Assembly: GCA_040004035.1 (NCBI GenBank) | Contig: JAMPLN010000014.1 | DNA length: 64,000 bases | Source of the DNA: Microcoleus vaginatus_C | Lineage (GTDB): Bacteria; Cyanobacteriota; Cyanobacteriia; Cyanobacteriales; Microcoleaceae | Direction: 5' to 3' (one strand) | Shown: piece after piece, positions 53,145 through 61,948 of the stretch | Numbering within the stretch: position 1 is the stretch's first letter | Layout: each line of letters begins with the position of its first letter | Program-made: the position numbers and the translations under genes | Notes under the pieces: generated by a model | What the model saw: only the letters and a program-made list of their open reading frames with translations | Database searches by the model: none | Told to the model about the DNA's origin: nothing

Positions 53145-53290
53145 AGTTGCTATTTGGGGAAAGAGTTTTGATTTGGGAATATAGCAATTTTATTTCATTT
53201 TTGAATCTTTTTTAATGAACCGCAGAGAGCGCAGAGGGCACAGAGGAGAAGAAAAGAGAGATGTTCGCAAATCCTGTAGGGGTTGCTGTA

Positions 53291-53974
53291 TTATCCAGGA
53301 ACAGTAAGCGGCATTCCGTTATCTGAAGGTTTTAATTTTAGTAAAAAAGGAACTGCTTTTTGCACCCATGCTTTGGTTGATGTGTAATTGGCCGCATCTT
53401 CGCCGAAACAAATGTCCAGCATATCGGTGTGAATTATCCCCGGATTCAAAGGAACTGCTGCCATACCTGCGGGCAATTCTTGAGCGAGCGATCGCGTAAG
53501 TCCTTCTATTGCCCACTTAGAAGCGCAATAGGGCGCGACTTCCGGCGAAGTTGACCTTCCCCAACCAGAACTAAAGTTGACAATTGTGCCGCTTTTTCGA
53601 GACATCATTGCCGGGACAAAGTGACGAATTACATTAGCCGTACCTTTAATATTCACATCAATTACCTGGGAAAATTCTTCGTTACTGACATTCCAAAGAG
53701 GCGCGAGATGATTAGCTATACCTGCATTATTAATTAGCAAATCTGGTGGCTCATTTTTTGCCAGAATTTCTGTTGCCCAAGCTTTTACTCGATCGTCGTT
53801 GGTGACATCCAAACAAGTAAAATGCTGGGGCGCACTATATTTTTGTTGGAGTTTTTCCACCGCTTCGGCAGAACGGGCGCATCCCACAACTGTATGTCCC
53901 AATTCAATAAATTTTTCGGTCATGGCAAGACCTAGACCGCGACTGACTCCGGTAATTACAATTAATTTTGTCAT
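53291..53974 (-). CDS. short-chain dehydrogenase/reductase
   Basis: 227 residues, classical SDR: TGVSRGLG nucleotide site, DVTNDD, NNAGIA, and the catalytic Ser (NFSSGWG), Tyr and Lys (YCASKWA). It should reduce or oxidise an alcohol/ketone using NADP(H) or NAD(H). It is divergent from the formaldehyde dehydrogenase gene (79 bases between starts), so may share regulation. A TTGGAGC ribosome site supports the start. Substrate not predictable. Confidence 0.92.
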   Translation of the reverse strand: MTKLIVITGVSRGLGLAMTEKFIELGHTVVGCARSAEAVEKLQQKYSAPQHFTCLDVTNDDRVKAWATEILAKNEPPDLLINNAGIANHLAPLWNVSNEEFSQVIDVNIKGTANVIRHFVPAMMSRKSGTIVNFSSGWGRSTSPEVAPYCASKWAIEGLTRSLAQELPAGMAAVPLNPGIIHTDMLDICFGEDAANYTSTKAWVQKAVPFLLKLKPSDNGMPLTVPG

Positions 53975-54053
53975 AGATTTGCTCCAAGTTTGACATTAAG
54001 TAATACAATACATATTGACTGGTGAATTGACAAATCGATCGCAGGGAGAAAGC

Positions 54054-55163
54054 ATGAAAGTAAAAGCAGCAGTTGCTCGCAGTGCCGGCAAACCTTTGAG
54101 TATTGAAACGGTGGATCTGGATGGGCCGCGGGCTGGAGAGGTGCTGGTGGAAATTAAAGCCACGGGTGTTTGTCACACTGATGCTTACACTCTTTCCGGT
54201 GCCGATCCTGAAGGCTTGTTTCCTGCTATCTTAGGCCACGAGGGAGCCGGGATTGTCGCAGAAGTTGGGGCGGGAGTCACGAGTGTCAAAGTGGGCGATC
54301 GGGTAATTCCTCTCTACATTCCTGAATGCCGCAACTGCGAATATTGTTTGAGCAAAAAAACCAATCTCTGTCAAGCAATTCGCGTGACTCAAGGCCAGGG
54401 AGTAATGCCCGACGGCACGAGCAGGTTTTCCATAGACGGGCAGAAACTTTACCATTACATGGGAACTTCTACGTTCGCTAATTATACAGTATTGCCGGAA
54501 ATTGCAGTAGCAAAAATTCGCGAAGATGCTCCTTTTGATAAAGTTTGTTTAATCGGCTGCGGCGTTACAACTGGCATCGGCGCTGTCATTAATACTGCGA
54601 AAGTAGAGCCTGGTTCTAATGTGGTAGTTTTTGGTTTGGGCGGCGTGGGTTTGAATGTCATTCAAGCGGCTCGCATGGTGGGAGCTAACATGATTGTCGG
54701 CGTAGACTTGAATCCCGACAAGCGAGAGATGGCGGAAAAATTCGGCATGACTCACTTTGTCAATCCCCGCGAAGTGGAAGGCGATTTAGTGCCTTATTTG
54801 GTAGATTTAACCAAAGGCGGAGCTGATTACAGTTTTGAATGTATCGGCAACATTAATGTGATGCGCCAAGCTTTAGAATGCTGCCACAAAGGTTGGGGCG
54901 TGAGCGTAATTGTCGGGGTAGCGGGAGCCGGTCAAGAAATTAGCACCCGCCCGTTTCAGCTAGTAACTGGTAGGGTTTGGAAAGGGACGGCTTTTGGGGG
55001 GGCAAAAGGCAGAACTGATGTTCCTAAGATTGTTGATTGGTACATGGACGGTAAAATTGATATTGATAGTTTGGTATCTCGGGTAATGCCGATCGACAAA
55101 ATCAATGAAGCCTTTGATTTAATGCACAAAGGCGAAGTAATTCGCACAGTGTTGACATTTTGA
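54054..55163 (+). CDS. frmA: S-(hydroxymethyl)glutathione dehydrogenase (class III ADH)
   Basis: Zinc enzyme oxidising S-hydroxymethylglutathione, the adduct of formaldehyde and glutathione, with NAD. It also reduces S-nitrosoglutathione. 369 residues: GVCHTDAYTLSG (catalytic Zn ligands), GHEGAGIV, four structural Cys (PECRNCEYCLSKKTNLC) and VFGLGGVGLNV (NAD fold). Open frame from 54015; ATG 54054 follows AGGGAG. The next gene, frmB, completes the pathway. Confidence 0.95.
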   Translation: MKVKAAVARSAGKPLSIETVDLDGPRAGEVLVEIKATGVCHTDAYTLSGADPEGLFPAILGHEGAGIVAEVGAGVTSVKVGDRVIPLYIPECRNCEYCLSKKTNLCQAIRVTQGQGVMPDGTSRFSIDGQKLYHYMGTSTFANYTVLPEIAVAKIREDAPFDKVCLIGCGVTTGIGAVINTAKVEPGSNVVVFGLGGVGLNVIQAARMVGANMIVGVDLNPDKREMAEKFGMTHFVNPREVEGDLVPYLVDLTKGGADYSFECIGNINVMRQALECCHKGWGVSVIVGVAGAGQEISTRPFQLVTGRVWKGTAFGGAKGRTDVPKIVDWYMDGKIDIDSLVSRVMPIDKINEAFDLMHKGEVIRTVLTF

Positions 55164-55350
55164 GTTTTTGAAGGAAGGAGGAAGAGGGAAGAAGGAAGAC
55201 AGGACTTACAAAAAGTGGTTTTACGCGCTATCTCTAGCCGTAAGGTACACGGCTACACCCTACATAACTTCTCTTTTCTCTCTGCCTCTGCGTCCTCTGC
55301 GCCCTCTGCGGTTAATAAAAAATTTCCTTCACAAATGAAATAGAATTAAT

Positions 55351-56205
55351 ATGATATCAGAATCCCTAAAACTGCACAAAGAACAGAAAAGTTTCGGTGG
55401 CCAACTCGGCTTTTACAGTCATCAATCCTCTGCTTGCAACAGCGAGATGAAATTCGCTGTTTATCAGCCCCCGCAAGCTTTATCTCAACCCGTACCAGTT
55501 TTGTATTTTCTATCAGGTTTAACCTCCACGGAAGAAAACTTTATGGCAAAAGCGGGGGCGCAACAATTGGCGGCAAAATACGGGTTAATGCTGGTTGCGC
55601 CCGACACTAGCCCGCGCAATACTGGAATTCCTGGCGAAGATGACGATTGGGATTTAGGAAGTGGTGCGGGTTTTTATGTTGATGCGACAGCCGCACCTTG
55701 GAATGCTCACTATCGGATGTACAGTTATGTGGTTGATGAATTGCCCAATTTAATCGCCGAAAATTTTCCGGCGATACCGGAAAAACAGGGAATTTTCGGT
55801 CATTCTATGGGCGGACACGGGGCTTTAATTTGCGCTTTGAAAAAAGGATCTCGCTATCTTTCTGTTTCCGCTTTTGCGCCTATTTCGGCGCCAATGCGCT
55901 GCCCTTGGGGACAAAAAGCTTTTGCAAACTACCTCGGCAGCGACCAACAGATTTGGAGGGCTTGGGATGCTAGCGAATTGGTGCTTGAGGCGCAATACAA
56001 CCGCCCGATTCTGATTGACTGCGGCACTGCTGATTCGTATCTTGCTGACGGGCAGTTGTTGCCGGAAGTGTTTGCGGAGGCTTGTGCAAAAGCGGGACAG
56101 CCACTAACTTTAAGGATGCAGGAAGGTTACGATCACAGCTATTATTTTATAGCTACTTTTATGGAGGAGCACATTCGCCATCACGCGGCTGTTTTGTGCG
56201 GGTAG
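55351..56205 (+). CDS. frmB: S-formylglutathione hydrolase
   Basis: Serine hydrolase that releases formate from S-formylglutathione, the step after frmA. 284 residues of the esterase D family: GHSMGGHGAL nucleophile motif, GTADSYLAD and a late DHSYYF His. Spacing to frmA is 187 bases with a repeat between, so co-transcription is likely but not certain. Confidence 0.95.
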   Translation: MISESLKLHKEQKSFGGQLGFYSHQSSACNSEMKFAVYQPPQALSQPVPVLYFLSGLTSTEENFMAKAGAQQLAAKYGLMLVAPDTSPRNTGIPGEDDDWDLGSGAGFYVDATAAPWNAHYRMYSYVVDELPNLIAENFPAIPEKQGIFGHSMGGHGALICALKKGSRYLSVSAFAPISAPMRCPWGQKAFANYLGSDQQIWRAWDASELVLEAQYNRPILIDCGTADSYLADGQLLPEVFAEACAKAGQPLTLRMQEGYDHSYYFIATFMEEHIRHHAAVLCG

Positions 56206-56356
56206 TTCCTAGCAGGAAGCAGGCAAGATGCCTGCTCCACAACAACTGTTAGGTTGTGGCTGAGAACCGCTATCTAGAGGCTCTGCCTCGAATGCCTGCC
56301 ATCAAATGTGGAGGCAGAGCCTCCTGATCTGCGTTACCAGGCAGAGCCTGGTAACG
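56206..56356. repeat. cluster of hairpin repeats
   Basis: First GCAGGCAAGATGCCTGC (56222-56238), a palindromic core. Then GAGGCTCTGCCTC (56277-56289) with its inverse at 56311-56323, then CGTTACCAGGC/GCCTGGTAACG (56332-56356, loop AGA). Three different hairpin families side by side between convergent genes. Confidence 0.85.
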
Positions 56357-56391
56357 AGTGAACTCGCTTCTAGGATCGCAGGTATTTTCGG

Positions 56392-57306
56392 TTAATTAAG
56401 ATTAATCGGAAATACCCATTCTTTATAATTGCTGTCGCGATTTTCGATAATCTCCGTCAGTTTGTCCAAAATCTTTTCGGTGATGGGTCGGTTTTGGGGC
56501 AAGTGATAGTTTTCCACTCGCTTAATAGGGGTAATTTTGGCTGCGGTTCCGCAGAGGAAAATCTCGTCTGCAATCAACAATTCTGATTTATCAACTGGTC
56601 TTTCTGTGACTTCAATTCCTAAGTCTCTAGCGATAGTTATAACGCTGTCTCTGGTAATTCCTTCGAGAATATCTTGCTCGAAACCGGGAGTAACTAATTT
56701 ACCGTTTCTGGCGACAAATATGTTCATTCCTGAAGCTTCGCTGACTTTTCCTTGAGAATTCATCATAATTGCTTCGTCGAAGCCGGATTCTACTGCTTCT
56801 GTTTTAGCTAATGCTGAGGTGATGTAAGCGCCGCTAATTTTACCTCTTAAGGGCAAACTGCGGTCTTCTTGGCGGTACCAAGAGCTAATTCTACAGTTGA
56901 CTCCTTCTTTGGGTAAATAGTCTGAAAGTTCTAATCCGTAGACAAAAAAGTCTGTTTCTACGTTGTGCAGTCGCGGGGCAATTCCTAAACTTGATGTGTA
57001 GATAAAAGGGCGGATATAAAATGATTTGGTTGGTTGGTTTTTCTGGACAAAATCAATGATTATTTGTTGGATTTTGCTGGCTGGTAAATCGCAGTGAAGG
57101 AAGCTGGCACTTTGACTTAATCTTTGACAGTGGCGGTCTAATCTAAATAGCAATATTCGATCGGCATTTTGGGGGTCGGGAATTCCCCGCAACCCGCCTA
57201 AGACTCCGGTTCCGTAGTGCAGTGCGTGGGTGGCTATGGAAATTTTGGCGTCGGTAAAGGGGAGAAATTGGTTTTGAAAGTAGGCAATTGGTAGAAAACT
57301 ATCCAT
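56392..57306 (-). CDS. ilvE: branched-chain amino acid aminotransferase
   Basis: Class IV PLP enzyme for the last step of Leu/Ile/Val synthesis. 304 residues with HYGTGVLGGLRGI, RLDRHCQRL, IRPFIY, the PLP Lys in GKISGAYITSA, and SEASGMNIF, LEGITRDSVI and GTAAKITPI (phosphate cup). Length and motifs fit IlvE rather than D-amino-acid or ADC lyases. Confidence 0.93.
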   Translation of the reverse strand: MDSFLPIAYFQNQFLPFTDAKISIATHALHYGTGVLGGLRGIPDPQNADRILLFRLDRHCQRLSQSASFLHCDLPASKIQQIIIDFVQKNQPTKSFYIRPFIYTSSLGIAPRLHNVETDFFVYGLELSDYLPKEGVNCRISSWYRQEDRSLPLRGKISGAYITSALAKTEAVESGFDEAIMMNSQGKVSEASGMNIFVARNGKLVTPGFEQDILEGITRDSVITIARDLGIEVTERPVDKSELLIADEIFLCGTAAKITPIKRVENYHLPQNRPITEKILDKLTEIIENRDSNYKEWVFPINLN

Positions 57307-57596
57307 GATTCAAGCTGGCGATGAGTTTGGCAGTCCGCTAGGAAAGCTGAATTTGGTTATATTACCATAAGTTATACCATTTGAGATTTGAGATTGAGAA
57401 TGGCTGATTTGATAAGGGTTTGAAGCTTGCTTACAGTTGGATTTTTTTAGACTGGTATTATTCTTTTGTTGTTAGATCGATTGATAAAATAATATCAAAA
57501 GCCGTCTATTAGGTTGATAATTGTTTGGGGAAAGAGTGCGATCCTCTTCGAGGGCTTCGCTAACGACTACAAACAAAAATCAACCAAGGGGCAACT

Positions 57597-57965
57597 ATGG
57601 CACGTAAATGTTTCATCATCGAAATGGGGATGGGGGTAGACCAGCACGGGCAGGAACCGACTGTAGCCTGTGCAAGGGCTGTACGAAATGCGATCGCCCA
57701 TAATGCTCTCCTAGGCGTCTGGGAAGTGGCAGGTTTGACTGACCCCAATCAGATGATTGTTGAGGTTAAGGTGGCTGTTCCTTACCCGGAACAAGTGCGG
57801 GAACAGGAGGTGTTGGCGGTGCTCCCTTTTGGCAGCAAAACTCTGATTGTGGAGCAAGGAGGCATGATTGTGCCAGGAAGGGCGATCGCATCTCTGAATG
57901 ATAAAAATGATGAAATGCTAATCGCTGTGGCGGCTGTGACTGTTTTTGTGGAAACTGAGGGCTAA
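57597..57965 (+). CDS. Lin0512 family protein
   Basis: 122 residues with the family start CFIIEMGMGVDQHGQ and GGMIVPGRAIASLND. Full length. The fold resembles a trimeric enzyme-like family, but no activity is established. Confidence 0.88.
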   Translation: MARKCFIIEMGMGVDQHGQEPTVACARAVRNAIAHNALLGVWEVAGLTDPNQMIVEVKVAVPYPEQVREQEVLAVLPFGSKTLIVEQGGMIVPGRAIASLNDKNDEMLIAVAAVTVFVETEG

Positions 57966-57990
57966 TTAATTTTGTGTAGTTTGAATAAAT

Positions 57991-58026
57991 CGCCCGATCG
58001 CACTTGGTTGTTTCCGCGATCGGGCG
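57991..58026 (+). terminator. HIP1-based hairpin, probable terminator
   Basis: Perfect 11-bp stem CGCCCGATCGC/GCGATCGGGCG with 14-base loop, 26 bases after the Lin0512 stop. No strong T-run. Confidence 0.45.
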
Positions 58027-58205
58027 ATCGTACGCCTGTCTGTTAAAAAATGATTAATTTAGGCTAAGTTGTAGGGTGCCCCGGAGATATGGCATGAAAT
58101 ATCGTAGAAAATCTGAGCCTATGAGGCACGCTATAACTTAGTCTGTTCAAGGGTAAGGTTTATTTGCGCCTACCTAATTAATTTTGAAGTTTTAATGGAT
58201 AATTT

Positions 58206-58316
58206 TTAATTTCTCAGGCGGCCGGGTATGTAAGCAATCCAGCAAAACCCTAGGATTAATAACAGCCACGTCGCTGTAATATTGCTGCCCAACAAGCTGC
58301 GGAGAAAATCTTCCAT
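58206..58316 (-). CDS. 36-residue single-helix membrane protein (putative)
   Basis: Reads MEDFLRSLLGSNITATW, then LLLILGFCWIAY and IPGRLRN: a short polar start, one membrane helix and a basic end, the profile of small photosynthetic or respiratory subunits. I do not recognise it as a named Psb/Psa/Pet/Ndh subunit. Only a weak GAG lies upstream. Another frame over the same bases (58192-58383) has no membrane helix and looks random. The helix, basic C-terminal cap and stop position argue for a real gene. Confidence 0.45.
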   Translation of the reverse strand: MEDFLRSLLGSNITATWLLLILGFCWIAYIPGRLRN

Positions 58317-58434
58317 TGTTCTCAAAAATTATAGAGTTTAAAAGTTTAAAAGAATCTATTGCTGTTCCCTCTCCGATCGGCAAAGGTAGAGTGCGATTGG
58401 CTTTTAGGCGATCGCACTCTACCTCCTCTACCTC

Positions 58435-59274
58435 CTATTGGGGCTGGCTGGTATCTGCCAACATTTGGTTAACCATTTGCAAGTGCGCCTGAAGGTTCGG
58501 CAACTTCTGGGTGGCCCAAGCCTTCAAGTCGGGATCTTGTCCCTGTTGAGATTGAGCCTGAAACAAAGCAATAGCCTGATTGTGGCTCTCGATCATAGCC
58601 TGCTTGTAAGCAGTGTCAAAACTTGTACCGGAGAGTCCCGAAAGTCGCTCCATCAAAGCTGTGTTCTGGCTGCTCATTTCGGTTGGCAGTTTTACGCCTT
58701 TTTGCATTGCTACCTGCATCAGTTCTTGATTAGCCTGGGTGTGTTCCTCAACCATTTCTTGCCCGTATTGTTTCACACCAGCACTAGAACCGCGCTGCAC
58801 TGCCAGTCTGCCGAGCTCCACTTCGAGCATACCAAGTTGACCTGCTTGCATGACAAAGTTTCTGTCTTGGCTGCTGAGAGAATTAGGCGAAGTTTCGCCA
58901 CCTGTTGGAGTGTTGGGAGAACGGCTGGGAGTGTTGTTGATGGGGCTATTTGGAGAACGGCCGGGAGTGTTGTTGGTGGGGCTATTTGGAGTGTTGGGAG
59001 AACGGCCGGGAGTGTTGTTGGTGGGGCTATTTGGAGTGTTGGGAGAACCGCCAGGATTGTTGTTGTTAGGATCTGTAACAGAAGGTCCCGGAGAATTAGG
59101 ATCGTTTAAGTCGCTATCAGCAAGCTCAAAAACTCGATCGCCCGACTGGTTGAAGCCGTGAGTCTGGCGGTTTAATTCTGCGAATCCCGGCACAGCTATC
59201 AAGGAACTAACGCCGGCAATTCCGGCAACTGTTACCAATTTTTTGAACAAACTTTTGCGATTGAGTGAAGTCAT
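58435..59274 (-). CDS. secreted DUF4142 protein with Pro/Asn repeats
   Basis: 279 residues: signal peptide (about 1-30), a low-complexity segment (about 55-135) of PNSPTNNTPGRSPNTPN repeats, then a helical DUF4142 domain (about 140-275) with FVMQAGQLGMLEVELGRLAVQRG and AIALFQAQSQQGQDP. DUF4142 is a ferritin-like four-helix bundle in exported proteins. Function unknown; the variable repeat number suggests a flexible cell-surface linker. Confidence 0.85.
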   Translation of the reverse strand: MTSLNRKSLFKKLVTVAGIAGVSSLIAVPGFAELNRQTHGFNQSGDRVFELADSDLNDPNSPGPSVTDPNNNNPGGSPNTPNSPTNNTPGRSPNTPNSPTNNTPGRSPNSPINNTPSRSPNTPTGGETSPNSLSSQDRNFVMQAGQLGMLEVELGRLAVQRGSSAGVKQYGQEMVEEHTQANQELMQVAMQKGVKLPTEMSSQNTALMERLSGLSGTSFDTAYKQAMIESHNQAIALFQAQSQQGQDPDLKAWATQKLPNLQAHLQMVNQMLADTSQPQ

Positions 59275-59308
59275 GAATTTCTAAGCCTCTAAGTTGTTTT
59301 CAAAAGTA

Positions 59309-59337
59309 CGTGAAGCGAAGCTATCCCGTAGGGAATC
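59309..59337. repeat. 29-bp dispersed repeat, copy 2
   Basis: Exact inverted copy of 11113-11141, ending in CTATCCCGTAGGGAATC, between two secreted-protein genes. Confidence 0.8.
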
Positions 59338-59345
59338 GCCCAAAA

Positions 59346-60329
59346 CTACCGATGGGAGGGTGTGCTGCCTTTCCGAAACAAGTTGATCAAACCAAAGGCA
59401 CCCAAGGCACCCAGCCACCCGAAATTGTTGGGGCTATCGCGCCGAGCACTCAAAACTCCAGAATTAGTATCAGCCGGCGTCGATGTGGTATCGGTTGTAC
59501 CGGTTGTACCAGTTGTACCAGTGCCTGTCGTACCGGTTGTACCGGTTGTACCAGTGCCTGTCGTACCGGTTGTACCGGTTGTACCCGTGCCTGTCGTACC
59601 GGTTGTACCGGTTGTGCCGGTGCCTGTCGTACCGGTTGTACCGGTTGTGCCGATGCCTGTCGTACCGGTTGTACCGGTTGTACCAGTGCCTGTCGTACCG
59701 GTTGTACCGGTTGTACCCGTGCCTGTCGTATCGGTTGTACCGGTTGTACCCGTGCCACTTGTACCCGTTGTGCCCGTGCCTGTCGTATCGGCTGTACCGC
59801 TTGTACCCGTGCCTGTGGTATCGGTTGTGCCCGTTGTACCCGTGCCTGTGGTATCGGTTGTACCGCTTGTGCCCGTGCCTGTGGTATCGGTTGTACCGCT
59901 TGTGCCCGTGCCTGTGGTATCGGTTGTACCGGTTGTATCCGTGCCAGTCGTACCGCTTGTACCGGTTGTATCCGTGCCAGTCGTACCGCTTGTACCGGTT
60001 GTATCCGTGCCAGTCGTACCGGTTGTACCGCTGGTGCCAGTGCCAGTCGTACCGCTTGTACCGCTTGTACCCGTACCAGTCGTACCGCTTGTACCGGCGC
60101 CTGTGGTATCAGTCGTACCGCTTGTGCCAGTCGTACCGCTTGTGCCAGTCGTACCGCTTGTGCCAGTCGTACCGCTTGTGCCACTGCCGACGCTACCGCC
60201 TGCACCGCCGCCTGCACCGCCTCCAGCACCGCCCGACTGGGCAGAAGCAGGCACTGGGAAGGAAACCGTTGCTAAACCTAAAGTACAAACGCTTGCTAAA
60301 ACAGCTTTCAACAATTTAGAAGATTTCAT
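59346..60329 (-). CDS. secreted Gly/Thr-repeat protein with membrane-anchor-like end
   Basis: 327 residues from ATG 60329. A signal peptide (LLKAVLASVCTLGLATVSF, cleaved near ASA) is followed by Gly-rich AGGGAGGGAGG, about 220 residues of TGTTGTTG repeats, and the end NNFGWLGALGAFGLINLFRKG, which resembles the WGxxG anchor tails of sorted cyanobacterial proteins. Repeats are encoded by 33- and 30-bp tandem units. The real frame is chosen by signal peptide and tail: several other frames are open only because the repeat lacks stops. Probably a cell-surface or sheath protein. Confidence 0.8.
   Translation of the reverse strand: MKSSKLLKAVLASVCTLGLATVSFPVPASAQSGGAGGGAGGGAGGSVGSGTSGTTGTSGTTGTSGTTGTSGTTDTTGAGTSGTTGTGTSGTSGTTGTGTSGTTGTTGTDTTGTSGTTGTDTTGTSGTTGTDTTGTTDTTGTGTSGTTDTTGTGTSGTTDTTGTGTTGTTDTTGTGTSGTADTTGTGTTGTSGTGTTGTTDTTGTGTTGTTGTTGTGTTGTTGTTGIGTTGTTGTTGTGTTGTTGTTGTGTTGTTGTTGTGTTGTTGTTGTGTTGTTGTTDTTSTPADTNSGVLSARRDSPNNFGWLGALGAFGLINLFRKGSTPSHR
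59497..60183. repeat. nested 9/30/33-bp tandem repeats
   Basis: Seven or more copies of a 33-mer (core GTGCCTGTCGTACCGGTTG) made of GTACCGGTT 9-mers, followed by diverged 30/33-mers. All units are multiples of three, so the count can change without shifting the frame. Confidence 0.9.
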
Positions 60330-61482
60330 GGTAATGCTTGCTTTTACATAGAGTCTTGCGATCGCTTGTGATGCCAAAACCGTAGGGTCAAATTGACAGC
60401 GTAACGTGCAAATTTTCTAACCTTCGCTGCGGAATAATGAAGGTAAGGGAGCAAATTTAGTCCCGTTCCCTCGATTATTTTTACCTGAGTAATTACACCG
60501 CCGCGTTAACAGTTTATAAGCTATTACGTATGCTTCAAGTTCGCCATTCATCTTTAGGAAGATTTGACCAAATGGCTTTTTATTTCAGGTGGTGGATGAA
60601 ATTTGATTGAGCGGCAGACTAGCTCAATCAAAATTTGTGTACGGGGGATAAAAATCGGGTCGATCTGAAAAATTTTGGGTTGAGTAACGAGACATATACG
60701 CATCAACCGGGTTTCTGAGACAAGCGCGCGGTTCTTCCTATAAATTTTCTCCGGCGGCTGGTGCTTTGAGAGAGAAATTATTGATTTTCTCACCGTCAAT
60801 TTTGGGTTGGGCCTACGCCATAGGAGTTAGTTTAAAAATTTTTTGAGCGCTATTTTTCCTTAACTTGCTGCTGGCAATTTGGGCGCTGACAGAATACCGC
60901 TCAAACTTTCCCCGAAACTAAATTATCTCAAAACGCCCGATCGACCGTTTTGATTCGCCAAAACACCTGCGACCGCGCAACAGCAGGGCTTTGGACTGGA
61001 TTTTGACTAGCCTAAAATAGGAAGGCGAACTGAGGGCTATCCAAGTCGAGCCCGCACGAGATTACATTAACCACCGGCGGCGCACTCGTCAGAATTGCTT
61101 GAGAGTGCGATCGGCTAAACTCTGATATAGTAAAGCCCAAACTATGCCAGATAGCGCTTATTTCCTAACACATTTTACAAGCAGACATCAAGTATGCTGT
61201 ATCGAATTATTGCCAGAATTGGCTATCTAATGTTCATCGCTTTTTCTAAATTCGCAAGTGAAAAAGCCGAAATCAGATTAATGACTGTTTCAGAAAAGAA
61301 ATTACCCAAACACGGCTGAACCCGCAACGGCAAGTCAATTGCCTAAGCCGTTCAAAAAAAAATTAATATTACATCTGTCGTCGGTATGAAAAAAATGCGG
61401 TTTAAAACAGGCTTTTAGAGAGAGGAAAGGAGTGGGTTCTAGTATATAAGATTTAATTTGTGTTTAATAATTAGAGGTCATT
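60330..61482. other. 1.15-kb gene-poor region
   Basis: No convincing gene, tRNA or known RNA on either strand. One perfect 11-bp hairpin TTTGATTGAGC/GCTCAATCAAA (60602-60632). A weak 81-codon frame (60554-60799, minus) lacks support. The ChaB gene promoter is probably at the right end; TATAAG lies at 61445. Confidence 0.5.
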
Positions 61483-61725
61483 ATGCCAGAACAACAATTT
61501 GATACCTTACCTTCAGAAGCACAAGAACTCCCCCAAGGAGCGAAACAAATTTTTCAGGCGGCTTTTAAGAGCGCTAGTGAAGATGGAATGAGCGCCGATG
61601 GTGCTACTAGCGTTGCTTGGAACAGCGTAAAATCTGAATACGTTCAAGGCGAAGGTGGCACGTGGCATCACAAGGGCGACGATACTAACCAAACCCGCAA
61701 ATCTGTACAGTCTGGTGGCAATTAG
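61483..61725 (+). CDS. chaB: ChaB family protein
   Basis: 80 residues matching ChaB over residues about 5-70 (LPSEAQELPQGAKQIFQAAFKSA, SVAWNSVKSEY, GTWHHK). Originally linked to cation transport regulation in E. coli; role here unknown. AGAGG ribosome site upstream. No chaA neighbour. Confidence 0.9.
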   Translation: MPEQQFDTLPSEAQELPQGAKQIFQAAFKSASEDGMSADGATSVAWNSVKSEYVQGEGGTWHHKGDDTNQTRKSVQSGGN

Positions 61726-61948
61726 TTATCAGCCATCAGTAATATCGTGTCCGCTAACATAACCCCTATCCGTTGTTTAGTGAGGACTTCATTCCTCAAA
61801 TTTTGAGGAGAACCAAGAGTCCTCACTACCAACCAATTGCAGTGACTTTATTCTAGCGGGCATGATATCATCAGTAATTAGCAATGTACTCATCAGTTGT
61901 GGTTAATGCTTGAGGTTGATAGCTGTGGGAATCGCGGCGGTACACCCG

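Noticed and set aside
58192..58383. 63-codon minus-strand frame
   Set aside because: Composition looks random. The overlapping 36-codon frame has a membrane helix and proper ends, so it was preferred.
59310..60351. Long open frames on both strands over the 59.4-60.3 kb repeats (Val/Pro-, Cys/Thr- and Tyr/Leu-repeat proteins)
   Set aside because: They are open only because the tandem unit has no stops in several frames. Only the minus-strand frame with signal peptide and hydrophobic tail looks biological.
60554..60799. 81-codon minus-strand frame in the gene-poor region
   Set aside because: Crosses the hairpin at 60602 and shows no domain or signal; not supported.
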